Source: Nostoc sp. CHAB 5824 (GTDB lineage: Bacteria; Cyanobacteriota; Cyanobacteriia; Cyanobacteriales; Nostocaceae). Taken from it: 64,000 bases of DNA. The stretch is from NCBI RefSeq assembly GCF_020829665.1, contig NZ_JAIVFT010000003.1:434001-498000 (forward strand). Direction: 5' to 3'. Below, in pieces: positions 25,247 through 34,454 of the stretch. The stretch's first letter is position 1, and each line of letters opens with the position of its first letter. The notes below the pieces were generated by a model. It saw nothing but the letters and a program-made list of their open reading frames with translations, was not told where the DNA came from and searched no databases. The position numbers and the translations under genes were made by a program.

Positions 25247-26449
25247 TTAATCACGAACGATTTTTTTGATTACAAGCCTCATGCCGTCTGGCTTATGGTT
25301 TAACTGCGCCATACGTGTAACAATCAAATTCCTGAATACTTCATAGCCCGTTGTTACCTTCTCTACATCTACAAATCTCTTAAGAATATCTCTGCCAGGC
25401 AGTTTCTTTTTCCACGTGCCATCCGCAAAGCACGTTTCATATTCAGTTCTGAAAAACTGCTCCTGCTCCACCAGTGCAGTTTCCGACAATGTATCGCTAA
25501 TGAGCGCATTAATTTTCATTGCAGAACGATTAGCTGCAGCATGAAGTTCTCTCCCAATTGTTAGCGTGTCAGGTGAAAATCCTAAAGATATTGCTTCGAC
25601 GATTTTTGAGTTTGCGTACGCACGCATTTTGTGAATAAGCATGCTTGGCACAACTTGTCTAGCAGCCGCGTTTAGCTTGGACTCAATATCTGCCGCAGTA
25701 TTTTTGTCCGTTAGCTTCAATGAGTTCAGAACATCCGCAATTATTTGACTGTGAAGAAGGTAATTCTCAATGTGGTACACATCCCACTCAAACCTGTTGA
25801 GGACTTTAGTATTGTCTATTCCTCCCTCACTATCACTATCCATGATCGCGTAAAACTTTGTTGGCAAATCGCCGTTTGCGTGTGCACGCTCCAATATTTC
25901 ATGCAGCACTTTTACTCTCATTTTGTTAGTGCCAGAAAGTAGGTTGATTCCTCGAAGCTCCTCTCTAAACAAGGTGCTTGCAATCGTTTTATCAAAGTCA
26001 GAGTCGCCGCCGCCCTCAAAAATTATTGCCTTCCCTCCAGGACGATATGCGGCAAGATCACCAACCAAATCAGTCATCACCATTTCGAGGTCTTGGTTCA
26101 CAGTCAATGGTCGCAATTGGGATGTTCCAGGGGTTTCCGATCCACACGGAATCATGTGGAACACATTAAATCCCGGCTTGCCTATAGCCTCCCGAATCAA
26201 TGCATCGGAATGTGTTACCAGCCAAAGTTGATTTTGCAATGCCTCACCCAAGTGCTTCCTATAAAATTCAGGGAGTCCACGAATCAGTCTTGGATTTAAG
26301 TGAAGCTCTGGTTCATCAAGCAAAATTATCGAATCTCTTGGAGCGGAGCTTCTGATGCGTAGATATCCATACAAAATCCTTCGGGCGATTAGCCGAAGGT
26401 GCGGTTCCAACGAAGTGTTGTTGTGACGACGCTTCGCAGATTTTAGCAT
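25247..26449 (-). pseudogene. OLD-family-like ATPase, 5'-truncated
   Basis: The 400-codon frame contains a Walker B and D-loop of the SMC/OLD class (IILLDEPELHLNPRLIRGLP), an H-loop (LWLVTHSD) and a C-terminal part that looks like a Toprim-type nuclease domain (AIIFEGGGDSDFD, then YAIMDSDSEGGID). The N-terminal half with Walker A is missing: the frame begins at about residue LEPHLRLIARR and the upstream DNA belongs to another element. Intact relatives are defence-associated or DNA-repair ATP-dependent nucleases (OLD, Gabija GajA-like). It is probably inactive, unless the Toprim part works alone. Confidence 0.65.
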
Positions 26450-26529
26450 ATAATGTCAAGTTTTATACTGCGTCGGCAGAACAACATCCCTATTTAGGAT
26501 ATTACACGGAATTTTCTGCACAACTTTCA

Positions 26530-27491
26530 ATGGAACAACGTCCAAACAAACTCCTCGAACAGGTGCAAGATGTTATCAGGCTTAAGCACTATTCTTATTA
26601 AACAGAGAAAACTTATATTTACTGGATTAGACGCTATATCCTTTTTCATAATAAGCGCCATCCTAAAGATATGGGGAGTAAGGAAATTGAAGAATTTTTA
26701 ACACATCTTGCTGTAAATGAAAATGTGGCTGCATCAACGCAGAACCAAGCACTTCATGCTGTTCTTTTTCTCTACAAAGAGGTATTAAAACAACATTTAG
26801 ATTTGAAAGTCGATGCGGTTCGTGCAAAGAAATCTAAATATTTACCAACCGTTTTGACAAAAGATGAAGTTTTAGCAATTATTCAAAAATTCTCCGGCGT
26901 ACATCAACTTTTAATTAAGTTACTTTATGGCACAGGATTACGCTTAACTGAAGGACTGAGTTTAAGAGTTAAAGATGTTGATTTTGCCCAAAATCAAATT
27001 ATTGTGCGCGACACAAAGGGAAATGAAAGTCGGGTGACTATGTTACCTGAAAGTATTGCTGAAGAATTAAAAATTCATTTACAAAGTGTAAAAATTATAC
27101 ATCAACAAGATTTACAAAAAGGTTATGGTTCTGTTTATTTACCTTTTGCATTAGAAAGAAAATATCCCAGAGCCAAGTATGATTGGATTTGGCAGTTTGT
27201 TTTTCCTTCTGGAAGCATTTCTAAAGACCCCCGTAGTGGTGAAGTTCGTCTCATCACCTTCACGAAACTAGTTTACAAAAAGCGTTAAAACAAGGGGTTC
27301 GCCAAGCTGGTATTCAAAAAAAGGTGGGTTGTCATACGTTTCGCCACAGTTTTGCTACCCATTTATTACAAAACGGCTACGACATCCGCACAGTGCAGGA
27401 ATTACTCGGACACAAGGATGTAAAAACCACGATGATTTACACCCATGTACTTAATAGGGGTGGTAAAGCTGTTCGTAGTCCGCTTGATTAG
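26530..27491 (+). pseudogene. Integron-type tyrosine recombinase (IntI-like), one nonsense codon and one frameshift
   Basis: From the ATG at 26530: MEQRPNKLLEQVQDVIRLKH YSY, stop (TAA at 26599), [20 protein letters not shown]. The frame then stays open through [16 protein letters not shown] (catalytic R) and [18 protein letters not shown], the extra domain that marks integron integrases. A one-base loss near 27252 shifts the frame, after which [26 protein letters not shown] (H and R) and [13 protein letters not shown] (catalytic Y) complete the protein to a TAG at 27489. All catalytic residues survive, so inactivation looks recent. Confidence 0.82.
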
Positions 27492-27563
27492 AACTACTGG
27501 CATATATTTTGCATGAATTTTGAACACCTAAAATGGTACAAAGTTAACACCCTACTTTAAAAA

Positions 27564-27713
27564 CCCCTAAGTGAAGAAGTTTTATCAGGACAGTAGAAGA
27601 TTGCGGACTTGTTTTATGAACAAAAGTTCATTACAAAGAAAATCAACGTTAAGGATACAACTCTCTCTTCTGAACAGTATGCTGCTTTGGCTCCAACAGA
27701 TGTTAAGCCTTAA
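27564..27713 (+). pseudogene. SsuA/TauA-like binding protein, C-terminal relic
   Basis: The frame reads PLSEEVLSGQ, stop, KIADLFYEQKFITKKINVKD and SSEQYAALAPTDVKP to a TAA at 27711. The motif L-P-x-S/T-D-E-V...Q...ADxFYxxKxIPKKI-x-VKD is the end of every SsuA-like protein in this window (compare 19380-19526 and 40960-41081). Fifty codons remain, with one TAG. This is evidence of another lost binding-protein gene in the original cluster. Confidence 0.65.
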
Positions 27714-27746
27714 GCATTTGTCAAATTATGGTATGACCACAAACAC

Positions 27747-28241
27747 ATTACAGATGAAAGAAGTCAGTTAAGAACTACTTTTGATCAAGTAGCACTGTTG
27801 TATGACCAAGTTCGACCAGGATATCCAAAAGCGCTTTTTGACGATGTAGTGTCTCTCTCAGAAATCACTCCAGACGGAAGGATATTAGAGATTGGTTGTG
27901 GTACTGGTCAGGCAACTGTGCCCTTTGCCCGCCGGGGTTATCGTATACTCTGCATTGAGTTGGGTGAGAATCTTGCTACAGTTGCCCAAAAAAATCTGGC
28001 TGCTTATCCGCAAGTAGAAGTGCGTAACATCGCTTTTGAGGATTGGGTGACCCAAGAAAATGCTTTTGATTTAGTGATTTTCGCGACTGCTTTCCATTGG
28101 CTTGACCCAAGTATTGCTTACAAAAAAACGGCTCTTGCCCTCACATCTAAAGGAGCGATCGCTGAATTAATTAATACCAAGTTCAATGGCCAAATTACTA
28201 AAGGTTACTTAACTACTTTATACGTAGCCCACCTATTGTAA
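27747..28241 (+). pseudogene. SAM-dependent methyltransferase, both ends damaged
   Basis: The core is typical: TTFDQVALLYDQVRPGYPKA, RILEIGCGTGQATVPFARRG (motif I), VEVRNIAFEDW and LVIFATAFHWLDPSIAYKK. The expected start reads ITDERSQLRTT with ATT instead of ATG; the only in-frame start is a TTG at 27798 inside the conserved part. After KGAIAEL, at a GCGATCGC octamer, the sequence becomes unrelated, so about 100 C-terminal residues are lost. It is probably not functional. Confidence 0.65.
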
Positions 28242-28518
28242 TCTTATCTAAATCTTTTTGCAGATATGATTAAACAGTTACCTTTTGTAAGGGGGACTCT
28301 TCGCCCAACACAAACACCCGTTGTGTATGGGATTTTAAACCCCTTTGAGTAGGATAAAAATTGTCCTTGAAGAAGTTCACAAATTAGGCAGGCGTAAGCG
28401 ACTGGCGTTTTCCTTGGACTTACTCCGTAGACGCTTTTTTGCTTTCAACTTCGAGTCTTTCCTGCAAAAAGACGTTAAAACAGATTGACAACTTGGGGAA
28501 AATTTGGGAGTATCAAAC
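28242..28518. other. Intergenic spacer without gene
   Basis: The stretch contains a hairpin-prone CAAACACCCGTTGTGTATGG region and REP-like TAGGCAGGCGTAAGCGACTG, and no coding sequence that I can support. Confidence 0.4.
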
Positions 28519-28544
28519 TACGGTAATTCGGTAAATTTTTAGTA
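28519..28544. promoter_or_regulatory. 26-bp operator-like palindrome, site 4
   Basis: TACGGTAATT, six bases, ATTTTTAGTA. It is 209 bp upstream of the DszC-like gene; a monooxygenase C-terminal relic lies in between, so the site originally served a gene whose front is now lost, and may now serve the DszC-like operon. Confidence 0.65.
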
Positions 28545-28573
28545 TTTTATAAAACTTAAATACATCTAAAACC

Positions 28574-28747
28574 CTTACAGAGCAATGGTTTTTGTCGAGT
28601 GCAGTCGGTGGCTTGAATATGTTACCAGATGTAATCGCCTCAAGGCTGGAAACATTCTTCAACTTTGTAGTGCCATCGCGTCACCCAGAACTAGCAATTG
28701 CCTCACCACTCACCAACATAGATTTTCCACAGGATATTCGGAGATAG
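28574..28747 (+). pseudogene. Luciferase-like monooxygenase, C-terminal relic
   Basis: The frame LTEQWFLSSAVGGLNMLPDV, then IASRLETFFNFVVP, follows the end of NtaA/DszA-type enzymes (W-x-x-x-G-x-x-D-G-F-N-x-M-P...L-x-x-F-V-x-x-VVPELQ; compare 23735-23830). After VVP the sequence departs from the family up to the TAG at 28745. No start codon is available. It is a short relic and the assignment rests on this one block. Confidence 0.45.
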
Positions 28748-28753
28748 AAACTA

Positions 28754-29992
28754 ATGATTAAGAGTCCAGAGAAACTTGTAGATACGACAATTCAGTTTTC
28801 GGCTCCTGTAAGAGCAAACTCGCCGGAACTCCAGCAGCTTTTTGATTTTATTGCTCTGGGGGCAAGTGAGCGCGATCGCGATCGCATCCTTCCTTATAAT
28901 GTGGTTGAATTGATCCGGCGTTCCAGGTTGGGTGCATTGCGAATTCCCGTTGCCGAAGGTGGCGGTGGTAGCACCGCCCGCGAACTATTCGAGGTCGTGA
29001 TTCGGCTGGGGGATGCTGATCCAAATGTGGCTCACATTGTGCGGAATCATTTTTCTGTAACAGAGCGGATTTTGCGTTCAGAACGCACCCAAAGGAATCA
29101 GCGATGGCTCAAAGCCGTCGTCGATGGTGCGATTATTGGACTCGCTTCAACTGAACTGGAAGTCAAGCGATCTGGTGGCGGCCAAGTCGTGAATACAAAA
29201 TTAACACCCGATGGCGATGGCTATCGTTTGAATGGGACGAAGTATTACAGCACTGGCAGCCTTTATGCAGACTTGATTTTCGTGCGTGTGTTAGTACCTG
29301 ATGACACGAAAGCATTTGTACTCATTCCTACCAACCGCGAGGGAATAGACCTTGTAGATGACTGGGACGGTTTCGGTCAAAGGCTTACAGGCACTGGAAC
29401 GACAACATTTAAAAATGTCCGCGTAGAAGCGGATGAAGTAATTTTTGAGACAGACACAGACAAAGACAACCTGCCATATAACATCGTCCCGCAATTATTT
29501 CTTACAGCAATCAATGCTGGCATTATCCGCAGCGTTCTGCGCGACGCAACAACCCTCGTTCGTACCCGACCCCGGACTTTCTACCATGCTGTATCCGAGC
29601 AAGCAGCAGATGACCCAATCTTGCAGCAGACCGTCGGGCAGATTGCCGCCAATGCCTTTGCGGCTGAAGCGATCGTCTTGGCAGCAGCTGATGGTCTTGA
29701 TCGCCTCCCTGCTGCCCAAGCTCAGGGTGAAGAGGCAGAGACGGCTGCGGCACTAGCAACTTCTCTGAGTGCATCCAAAGCCAAATTGATTGTTGATGAT
29801 TTGGCTCTACGTTCAGCTACCTTATTGTTTGAAGTTGGTGGGGCTTCCACAACAAAGAAAAGCTCCAACTTTGATCGTCATTGGCGCAATGCCCGTACCT
29901 TATCCTCACACAACCCAAATCACTTTAAGGCTCGTGCGATCGGCAACTACGAGATCAACGGTACACCATTGCCGCAACGAGGATTCTTCTAA
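28754..29992 (+). CDS. DszC/SfnB-type acyl-CoA-dehydrogenase-fold flavin monooxygenase
   Basis: The 412-aa protein has the acyl-CoA dehydrogenase fold: RLGALRIPVAEGGGGS, LGDADPNVAHIVRNHFSVTE, LNGTKYYSTGSLYADLIFV, DDWDGFGQRLTGTGTTTFKN and the C-terminal FEVGGASTTKKSSNFDRHWR with ARTLSSHNP. The last block (HWRNARTLSSHNP) marks the monooxygenase branch (DszC, SfnC/SfnB-like, alkanesulfonate- or dialkylsulfone-linked), not fatty-acid dehydrogenases; the catalytic Glu of dehydrogenases is absent. It would use FMNH2 or FADH2 and O2 to oxidise a sulfur or carbon centre. The gene is GC-rich compared with its surroundings. The monooxygenase at 30213 follows after a MITE. Confidence 0.87.
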   Translation: MIKSPEKLVDTTIQFSAPVRANSPELQQLFDFIALGASERDRDRILPYNVVELIRRSRLGALRIPVAEGGGGSTARELFEVVIRLGDADPNVAHIVRNHFSVTERILRSERTQRNQRWLKAVVDGAIIGLASTELEVKRSGGGQVVNTKLTPDGDGYRLNGTKYYSTGSLYADLIFVRVLVPDDTKAFVLIPTNREGIDLVDDWDGFGQRLTGTGTTTFKNVRVEADEVIFETDTDKDNLPYNIVPQLFLTAINAGIIRSVLRDATTLVRTRPRTFYHAVSEQAADDPILQQTVGQIAANAFAAEAIVLAAADGLDRLPAAQAQGEEAETAAALATSLSASKAKLIVDDLALRSATLLFEVGGASTTKKSSNFDRHWRNARTLSSHNPNHFKARAIGNYEINGTPLPQRGFF

Positions 29993-30037
29993 TTTTGTTC
30001 AGATCCCTGACTTCTAACCTACGGGAAACCACTTTAT

Positions 30038-30153
30038 AGACATCTTGCAAAAGTTACTTTTGCAAGATGTTGGGGAAAGGTTAAAGGTAAAGGGGAAATT
30101 CCATCCCTTTTCCCTTTAACCCTTCCCCTTTCCCCCACTTCTGCAAGAAGTCT
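30038..30153. repeat. MITE, 116 bp, same family as 49035-49347
   Basis: The left end AGACATCTTGCAAAAGTTAC TTTTGCAAGATGTT is itself a palindrome; the right end is CTTCTGCAAGAAGTCT. Between them are matching purine and pyrimidine arms (GGGGAAAGG... and ...CCCTTTCCCC), so the whole unit folds into one long hairpin. The same element recurs at 49 kb. Confidence 0.75.
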
Positions 30154-30212
30154 TATGAGTATTTATTATCAGTCGGGGATCTCGCAGCCAACCGAAACCG
30201 TTGAGAGGAACT

Positions 30213-31403
30213 ATGAGTGCAACTGACACTACTTTTTTGAGAGCAAGTAAAGAGGCGATCGCTTCTCCAACAGACTATCCCCAAAGCCCATTATCCCAAG
30301 CTCTCCAGCAGCCAGTACTACTAGGATTGTTCTTACCGATTCATCACGGTGGTTGGAGTTCTTCTAACCTACCGCGCACTACAGACTGGTCGTTTGATTA
30401 CAATGCCAAACTTACCCAAAAGGCTGAGGAGTTAGGTTTTGACCTTGTTTTCGGCTATTCTACATGGCAGCCGAAGGGCGGACAAGGGCCAACTCGCACA
30501 GAAGCAGGTTTAGATGCCTTCATCGCTACTGCTTCCCTTGCTGCCATTACCTCACGCATTCTATTAATCTCAACAATTCACGTCCTCTACGGGCCTTGGC
30601 ATCCCATCCATCTGGCTAAATTTGGTGCGACACTTGACCACATTTCTAAAGGTCGCTGGGGAATTAACGTTGTCACCGGACACCGGGCTTATGAGCATGA
30701 ACTGTTCGGCTGGAGCCAAATCGAACACGATCGCCGCTATGAACTCGCTGATGAATTTGTCACCGTCCTCAAACGACTCTGGTCGGAAACAGAGAATTTT
30801 TCTTACAAAAGTCAGAGTTCTTGGCAGTTTCAGGATGCCTACATCAGTCCCCGACCGCTTTATGGTCGCCCCATCCTAGTTAACGCCACCGGTTCGGATG
30901 CTGGTATCGAGTTTGCAGGTCGCCATTCTGATATCGTATTTATCACCAGTCCGGCTGGCGGTGACATAGAAAGCGCCTTGTCGTCGTTACCCGCCCATAC
31001 TGCCCGTGTCAAACAATCAGCGATCGCTAATGGTAGACAAATCCGCACTCTCCTAAATCCGCTTATTGTCGTGCGTGAAACTGAAAAAGAGGCAGAAGAA
31101 TATGCTCAGGCGATAATCGACCATGCTGATTATCAGTCAATTGCTGGCCGTTCTGGCGTTAGCAGCGATGCACACGCCTGGAAGGGGCATCAAAAGGGAA
31201 ATCTGCGTCATGGCGTTGGCAGTGCGATCGGCGGTAATGTGCAGTTAATCGGTTCACCCGAACAAATCACCGAACAACTTTTGCAACTAAATAAAGCTGG
31301 TGTCGATGGTTTTCAGCTTGCCTTTTATGATTTTGAGCCTGATCTAAATTTCTTCGGTAAGCGCGTTCTACCACTACTGAAACAGGCTGGACTGAGACTT
31401 TAA
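30213..31403 (+). CDS. Luciferase-like monooxygenase (SfnG/SsuD-like)
   Basis: The 396-aa protein (ATG at 30213 after GAGAGGAACT) has LLGLFLPIHHGGWSSSNLPR, AEELGFDLVFGYSTWQPKGG, ISTIHVLYGPWHPIHLAKFG, ATLDHISKGRWGINVVTGHR and EHDRRYELADEFVTVLKRLW. This is the FMNH2-dependent alkanesulfonate/dimethylsulfone monooxygenase group; TGHR-x-x-E-x-x-x-FG is the FMN-phosphate region. It lies between the DszC-like gene and metI, an arrangement that couples C-S cleavage with uptake. Compared with SsuD it has a longer N-terminus (about 35 residues). Confidence 0.87.
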   Translation: MSATDTTFLRASKEAIASPTDYPQSPLSQALQQPVLLGLFLPIHHGGWSSSNLPRTTDWSFDYNAKLTQKAEELGFDLVFGYSTWQPKGGQGPTRTEAGLDAFIATASLAAITSRILLISTIHVLYGPWHPIHLAKFGATLDHISKGRWGINVVTGHRAYEHELFGWSQIEHDRRYELADEFVTVLKRLWSETENFSYKSQSSWQFQDAYISPRPLYGRPILVNATGSDAGIEFAGRHSDIVFITSPAGGDIESALSSLPAHTARVKQSAIANGRQIRTLLNPLIVVRETEKEAEEYAQAIIDHADYQSIAGRSGVSSDAHAWKGHQKGNLRHGVGSAIGGNVQLIGSPEQITEQLLQLNKAGVDGFQLAFYDFEPDLNFFGKRVLPLLKQAGLRL

Positions 31404-31456
31404 CAGTTATCAGTAGAAAACCTTGATAACTGATAACTGATTTGAGAGGTGCATCA

Positions 31457-32113
31457 ATGCAAGGACAAGAATTACTACAAAGCTTGTTGCAAGCCACTAG
31501 TGAAACTTTTTACATGGTAAGTATATCTACCCTGGTTGCAATAGTATTAGGCTTACCTTTGGGCTTGTTGTTAGTGATGACAGGCCCCGGAAACTTGCTA
31601 GATTTTCCCCAAGTGCATAAAGTGCTGGGTGCGATCGTCAATACTGGACGCTCATTTCCTTTTATTATTTTGCTTGTCGTTTTAACACCACTAACACGCC
31701 TAATTGTTGGCACTTCTATCGGTAGCACAGCCGCTTTAGTTCCCCTAACTCTCGCCGCCATTCCATTTTTTGGTCGCATCGCTGAAACTAGCATTTTAGA
31801 AGTTGATAAAGGACTAATAGAGGCTGCCCAAGCAATGGGGTGCAATTATTGGCAAATTGTTCTCAAAGTATTGATTCCCGAAGCTTTGCCTTCACTGATA
31901 TTAGGTATGACGATTCTAATTGTGAGTTTACTTAACTCTTCCGCAATGGCTGGGGCTGTGGGTGGAGGTGGATTAGGTAATTTGGCAATTCAATACGGCT
32001 ACCAACGTTTCGATGTAGGGGTGATGTTTTCTACCATTGTGGTTTTGATTGCATTAGTACAAATTATTCAATTTTTAGGTGATTTAATTGCACAGCGTAT
32101 GAGAAAACGCTGA
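31457..32113 (+). CDS. metI: MetI-type ABC transporter permease
   Basis: The 218-aa protein (ATG at 31457 after GAGAGGTG) has five predicted membrane helices and the EAA-loop of methionine permeases: KGLIEAAQAMGCNYWQIVLK, then VLIPEALPSLILGMTI, and GAVGGGGLGNLAIQYGYQRF at the C-terminus. It should pair with the MetN ATPase at 20703, since no other ATPase or permease gene occurs in the window. The MetQ gene at 32189 follows after 75 bp. Confidence 0.93.
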   Translation: MQGQELLQSLLQATSETFYMVSISTLVAIVLGLPLGLLLVMTGPGNLLDFPQVHKVLGAIVNTGRSFPFIILLVVLTPLTRLIVGTSIGSTAALVPLTLAAIPFFGRIAETSILEVDKGLIEAAQAMGCNYWQIVLKVLIPEALPSLILGMTILIVSLLNSSAMAGAVGGGGLGNLAIQYGYQRFDVGVMFSTIVVLIALVQIIQFLGDLIAQRMRKR

Positions 32114-32188
32114 ACGAAAGCAAGTAGGCAGAGGAGCAATATCTTACTCAGTATTCATCATTTACAATTTACACTAATTAAAAATGTT

Positions 32189-33034
32189 ATGAATAGACGC
32201 AGATTTTTCTTAACAGCTTTAGGTTCCCTGACTGTCTCTTCAATCTTTGCTAGTTGTAACCAAAAATCTACTCAAAACTCTACTAATACGCAAACAATTA
32301 GCCAAAAAGAGCAAAAAGAAGTAATCAAAGTTGGGGTAACTGGTATACTCTCTCAGGATATTTTAAAATTTGTGAATAACAATATAGCAGCAAAAGAAGG
32401 CTTAGAGATTCAAGTTGTTACCTTTAATGACTGGATACAACCCAACACAGCCTTGAGAGATAAGGTCATTGATGCTAATTTCTTTCAGCACAGACCTTTC
32501 ATGAATAATGCTAGGAAAGAACTCAACCTAAATTTAGTAGCATTGAATACAGTTTATTTAAACACACTTGGTCTTTTTTCTAAAAAGTTCAAATCAGTAA
32601 ACGAAATTCCCCAAAATGCCACTGTGACAATTGCTAATGATGTTATCAATAACGACCGAGGATTACGGCTGTTAGCAACTAATAATCTCATTAAATTAAA
32701 AGAAAATGCTAAACAATTTGTAACCCAAAAAGATATTTCTGCTAACCCGAAAAACTTGCAAATCAAGGAAGTAGAAGGTGTACAAGTTGTTCGAGCTATT
32801 AATGATGTAGATTTCATTGTATCTTCTGCTCAAACTGTTGCACTTGCAGGGATAGAACCTAATTCTATGGGTGAAGAAACAGCTAAGGACAAGAAATACG
32901 CTCTTGCATTAGTTACATTACAAGGCCGAGAAAACGAATCAAAGATTCAAAAGTTAAACCAGTTACTCGTTCATCCAAACGTCAAGGATTTTATTAACAA
33001 AGAATACAAAGGAAGGATCATACCTGTTTTTTAG
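32189..33034 (+). CDS. MetQ/NlpA-family substrate-binding lipoprotein 3
   Basis: Signal MNRRRFFLTALGSLTVSSIF ends in FASC. The mature protein has VIKVGVTGILSQDILKFVNN, VTFNDWIQPNTALRDKVIDA, NFFQHRPFMNNARKEL, and VDFIVSSAQTV. It is the third MetQ paralog of the window and the one directly beside metI. Its divergence from the other two suggests that one transporter core is used with several binding proteins. Confidence 0.88.
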   Translation: MNRRRFFLTALGSLTVSSIFASCNQKSTQNSTNTQTISQKEQKEVIKVGVTGILSQDILKFVNNNIAAKEGLEIQVVTFNDWIQPNTALRDKVIDANFFQHRPFMNNARKELNLNLVALNTVYLNTLGLFSKKFKSVNEIPQNATVTIANDVINNDRGLRLLATNNLIKLKENAKQFVTQKDISANPKNLQIKEVEGVQVVRAINDVDFIVSSAQTVALAGIEPNSMGEETAKDKKYALALVTLQGRENESKIQKLNQLLVHPNVKDFINKEYKGRIIPVF

Positions 33035-33219
33035 AGATTGTCGTTCAAATCGAGGATTTTTTTGATATTTGTGTCTATGATTCTTTTACAGTTTATTTTC
33101 TCACTACTTGTGTGTAGGTTCACATAGAAATACCTACGCTAGATTCTCATAGTCAAAGATAAAGAAATATTGATTAGATTTGAACAACCCATCAAAAGGT
33201 GGTATCTTTTTTCTATTAC

Positions 33220-33245
33220 TACGGTAAATCGATCAAGATACTGTA
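33220..33245. promoter_or_regulatory. 26-bp operator-like palindrome, site 5
   Basis: TACGGTAAAT, six bases, AGATACTGTA. It is 65 bp upstream of the SsuA-like gene at 33311, which heads a five- or six-gene operon. Confidence 0.72.
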
Positions 33246-33310
33246 ATTTGCTTATATCATCATAGATATGGCTGCTTAAACTCCTAAAAATTGATATTAA
33301 GGATTCAATT

Positions 33311-34384
33311 GTGGTGAATTATTTAAAAGAACACCGCTTTCAATATAAACAAAAATGTGCTGCCAGTAAGAACATTGCGATCGCAGCGTCTTTTCTTGGT
33401 TTGATAGCTTCTGGTTGCAGTCAACAAACAGCTATCAATGCCACAGCTAACTCAGATTCCTCCTCAAACACTGTCACTACCAAAACTACAGAGAAAAACA
33501 ATGTGATTCGCTTGGGCTATCAAAAAGGTGGGATTATTCCCATTGCGCGTCAACGAGGTGAGTTAGAGCGTCAGTTAGCCACGCAAAATATTAAAGTTGA
33601 ATGGAGTGGGCCATTTGACCGTTGCGCTACGCTTTTAAGTTCTCTCAATGGTAATCGAGCGGATATTGGCGGCTGTGGTGATATTCCTTCTATCTCTGGA
33701 ATTGCTGCTGGACAACCTCTTTGCATTGGTTCTGTACAGCGTCCTAGCCCAGATTCTTTAAGTAGTGCCATCTTAGTTCGTGGTGATTCTCCGATTCGTA
33801 AACCTGCTGATTTAATAGGTAAAAAGGTTGCAGTCAATCAAGGTGGTGCGGGCGAATATCTGTTATTAAAAGTTTTAGAAAAAGAAAATATTCCTAAAGA
33901 AAAAATCCAGCGAGTTTACTTATCACCGAATGATGCTGCACCTGCTCTATATCAAGGTTCAGTTGATGCGTGGGCAGTTTGGGAACCTTATATTTCCATT
34001 GCGGAATTAGAGCATAAGGCGCGAAGAATCACCACTACACACCCTGCTCCTACCTACAGCATTATGGTTGTTCGTAGTGATGCAGCTAAAGAAAATCCTG
34101 TAGCCGTGAAAGCTGCTCTTACTGCTTTGAGTGAGGATGGTGAATGGTTAAATCAACATACTAATGCTGCATCAGATTTTTTAGTTAAAGAGTTAAAAGT
34201 TTCTGATACTGTAGCCAAGCAAGTGACTAAAAATCGAGGCCCAGAGTCTTACGTATTTGCTAATACTGAAGATATCGCCAAGCTTCAGAAAACAGCTGAC
34301 TGGTTACTAGAGCAAAAAATTATTCCGCAACGAGTAGATATTGCAACGGCAGTGTGTCCGTTAGAAACTACCACCGCTAGGTAG
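33311..34384 (+). CDS. SsuA/TauA-like sulfonate-binding lipoprotein 2
   Basis: The 357-aa protein starts with GTG and has a signal ending in IASGC (lipobox). Family motifs: IRLGYQKGGIIPIARQRGEL, VEWSGPFDRCATLLSSLNG, DIGGCGDIPSISGIAAGQPL, DLIGKKVAVNQGGAGEYLL and SVDAWAVWEPYISIAELEHK. Two cysteines in the binding lobe (DRC and GGCGD), not seen in the other paralogs, may form a disulfide. First gene of the operon under site 5; no cognate ATPase or permease nearby. Confidence 0.87.
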   Translation: MVNYLKEHRFQYKQKCAASKNIAIAASFLGLIASGCSQQTAINATANSDSSSNTVTTKTTEKNNVIRLGYQKGGIIPIARQRGELERQLATQNIKVEWSGPFDRCATLLSSLNGNRADIGGCGDIPSISGIAAGQPLCIGSVQRPSPDSLSSAILVRGDSPIRKPADLIGKKVAVNQGGAGEYLLLKVLEKENIPKEKIQRVYLSPNDAAPALYQGSVDAWAVWEPYISIAELEHKARRITTTHPAPTYSIMVVRSDAAKENPVAVKAALTALSEDGEWLNQHTNAASDFLVKELKVSDTVAKQVTKNRGPESYVFANTEDIAKLQKTADWLLEQKIIPQRVDIATAVCPLETTTAR

Positions 34385-34454
34385 GAAAGATGAAAAGAGG
34401 CAAAGAATAACTGCCACTAAAAACTTAAATAACAAAAATTTGGAGCAAAATTAT

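Noticed and set aside
30020-30046. TACGGGAAAC downstream of the DszC-like gene as a tenth operator
   Set aside because: The base triplet at the far end is not GTA and the arms do not pair; the MITE begins inside the stretch.
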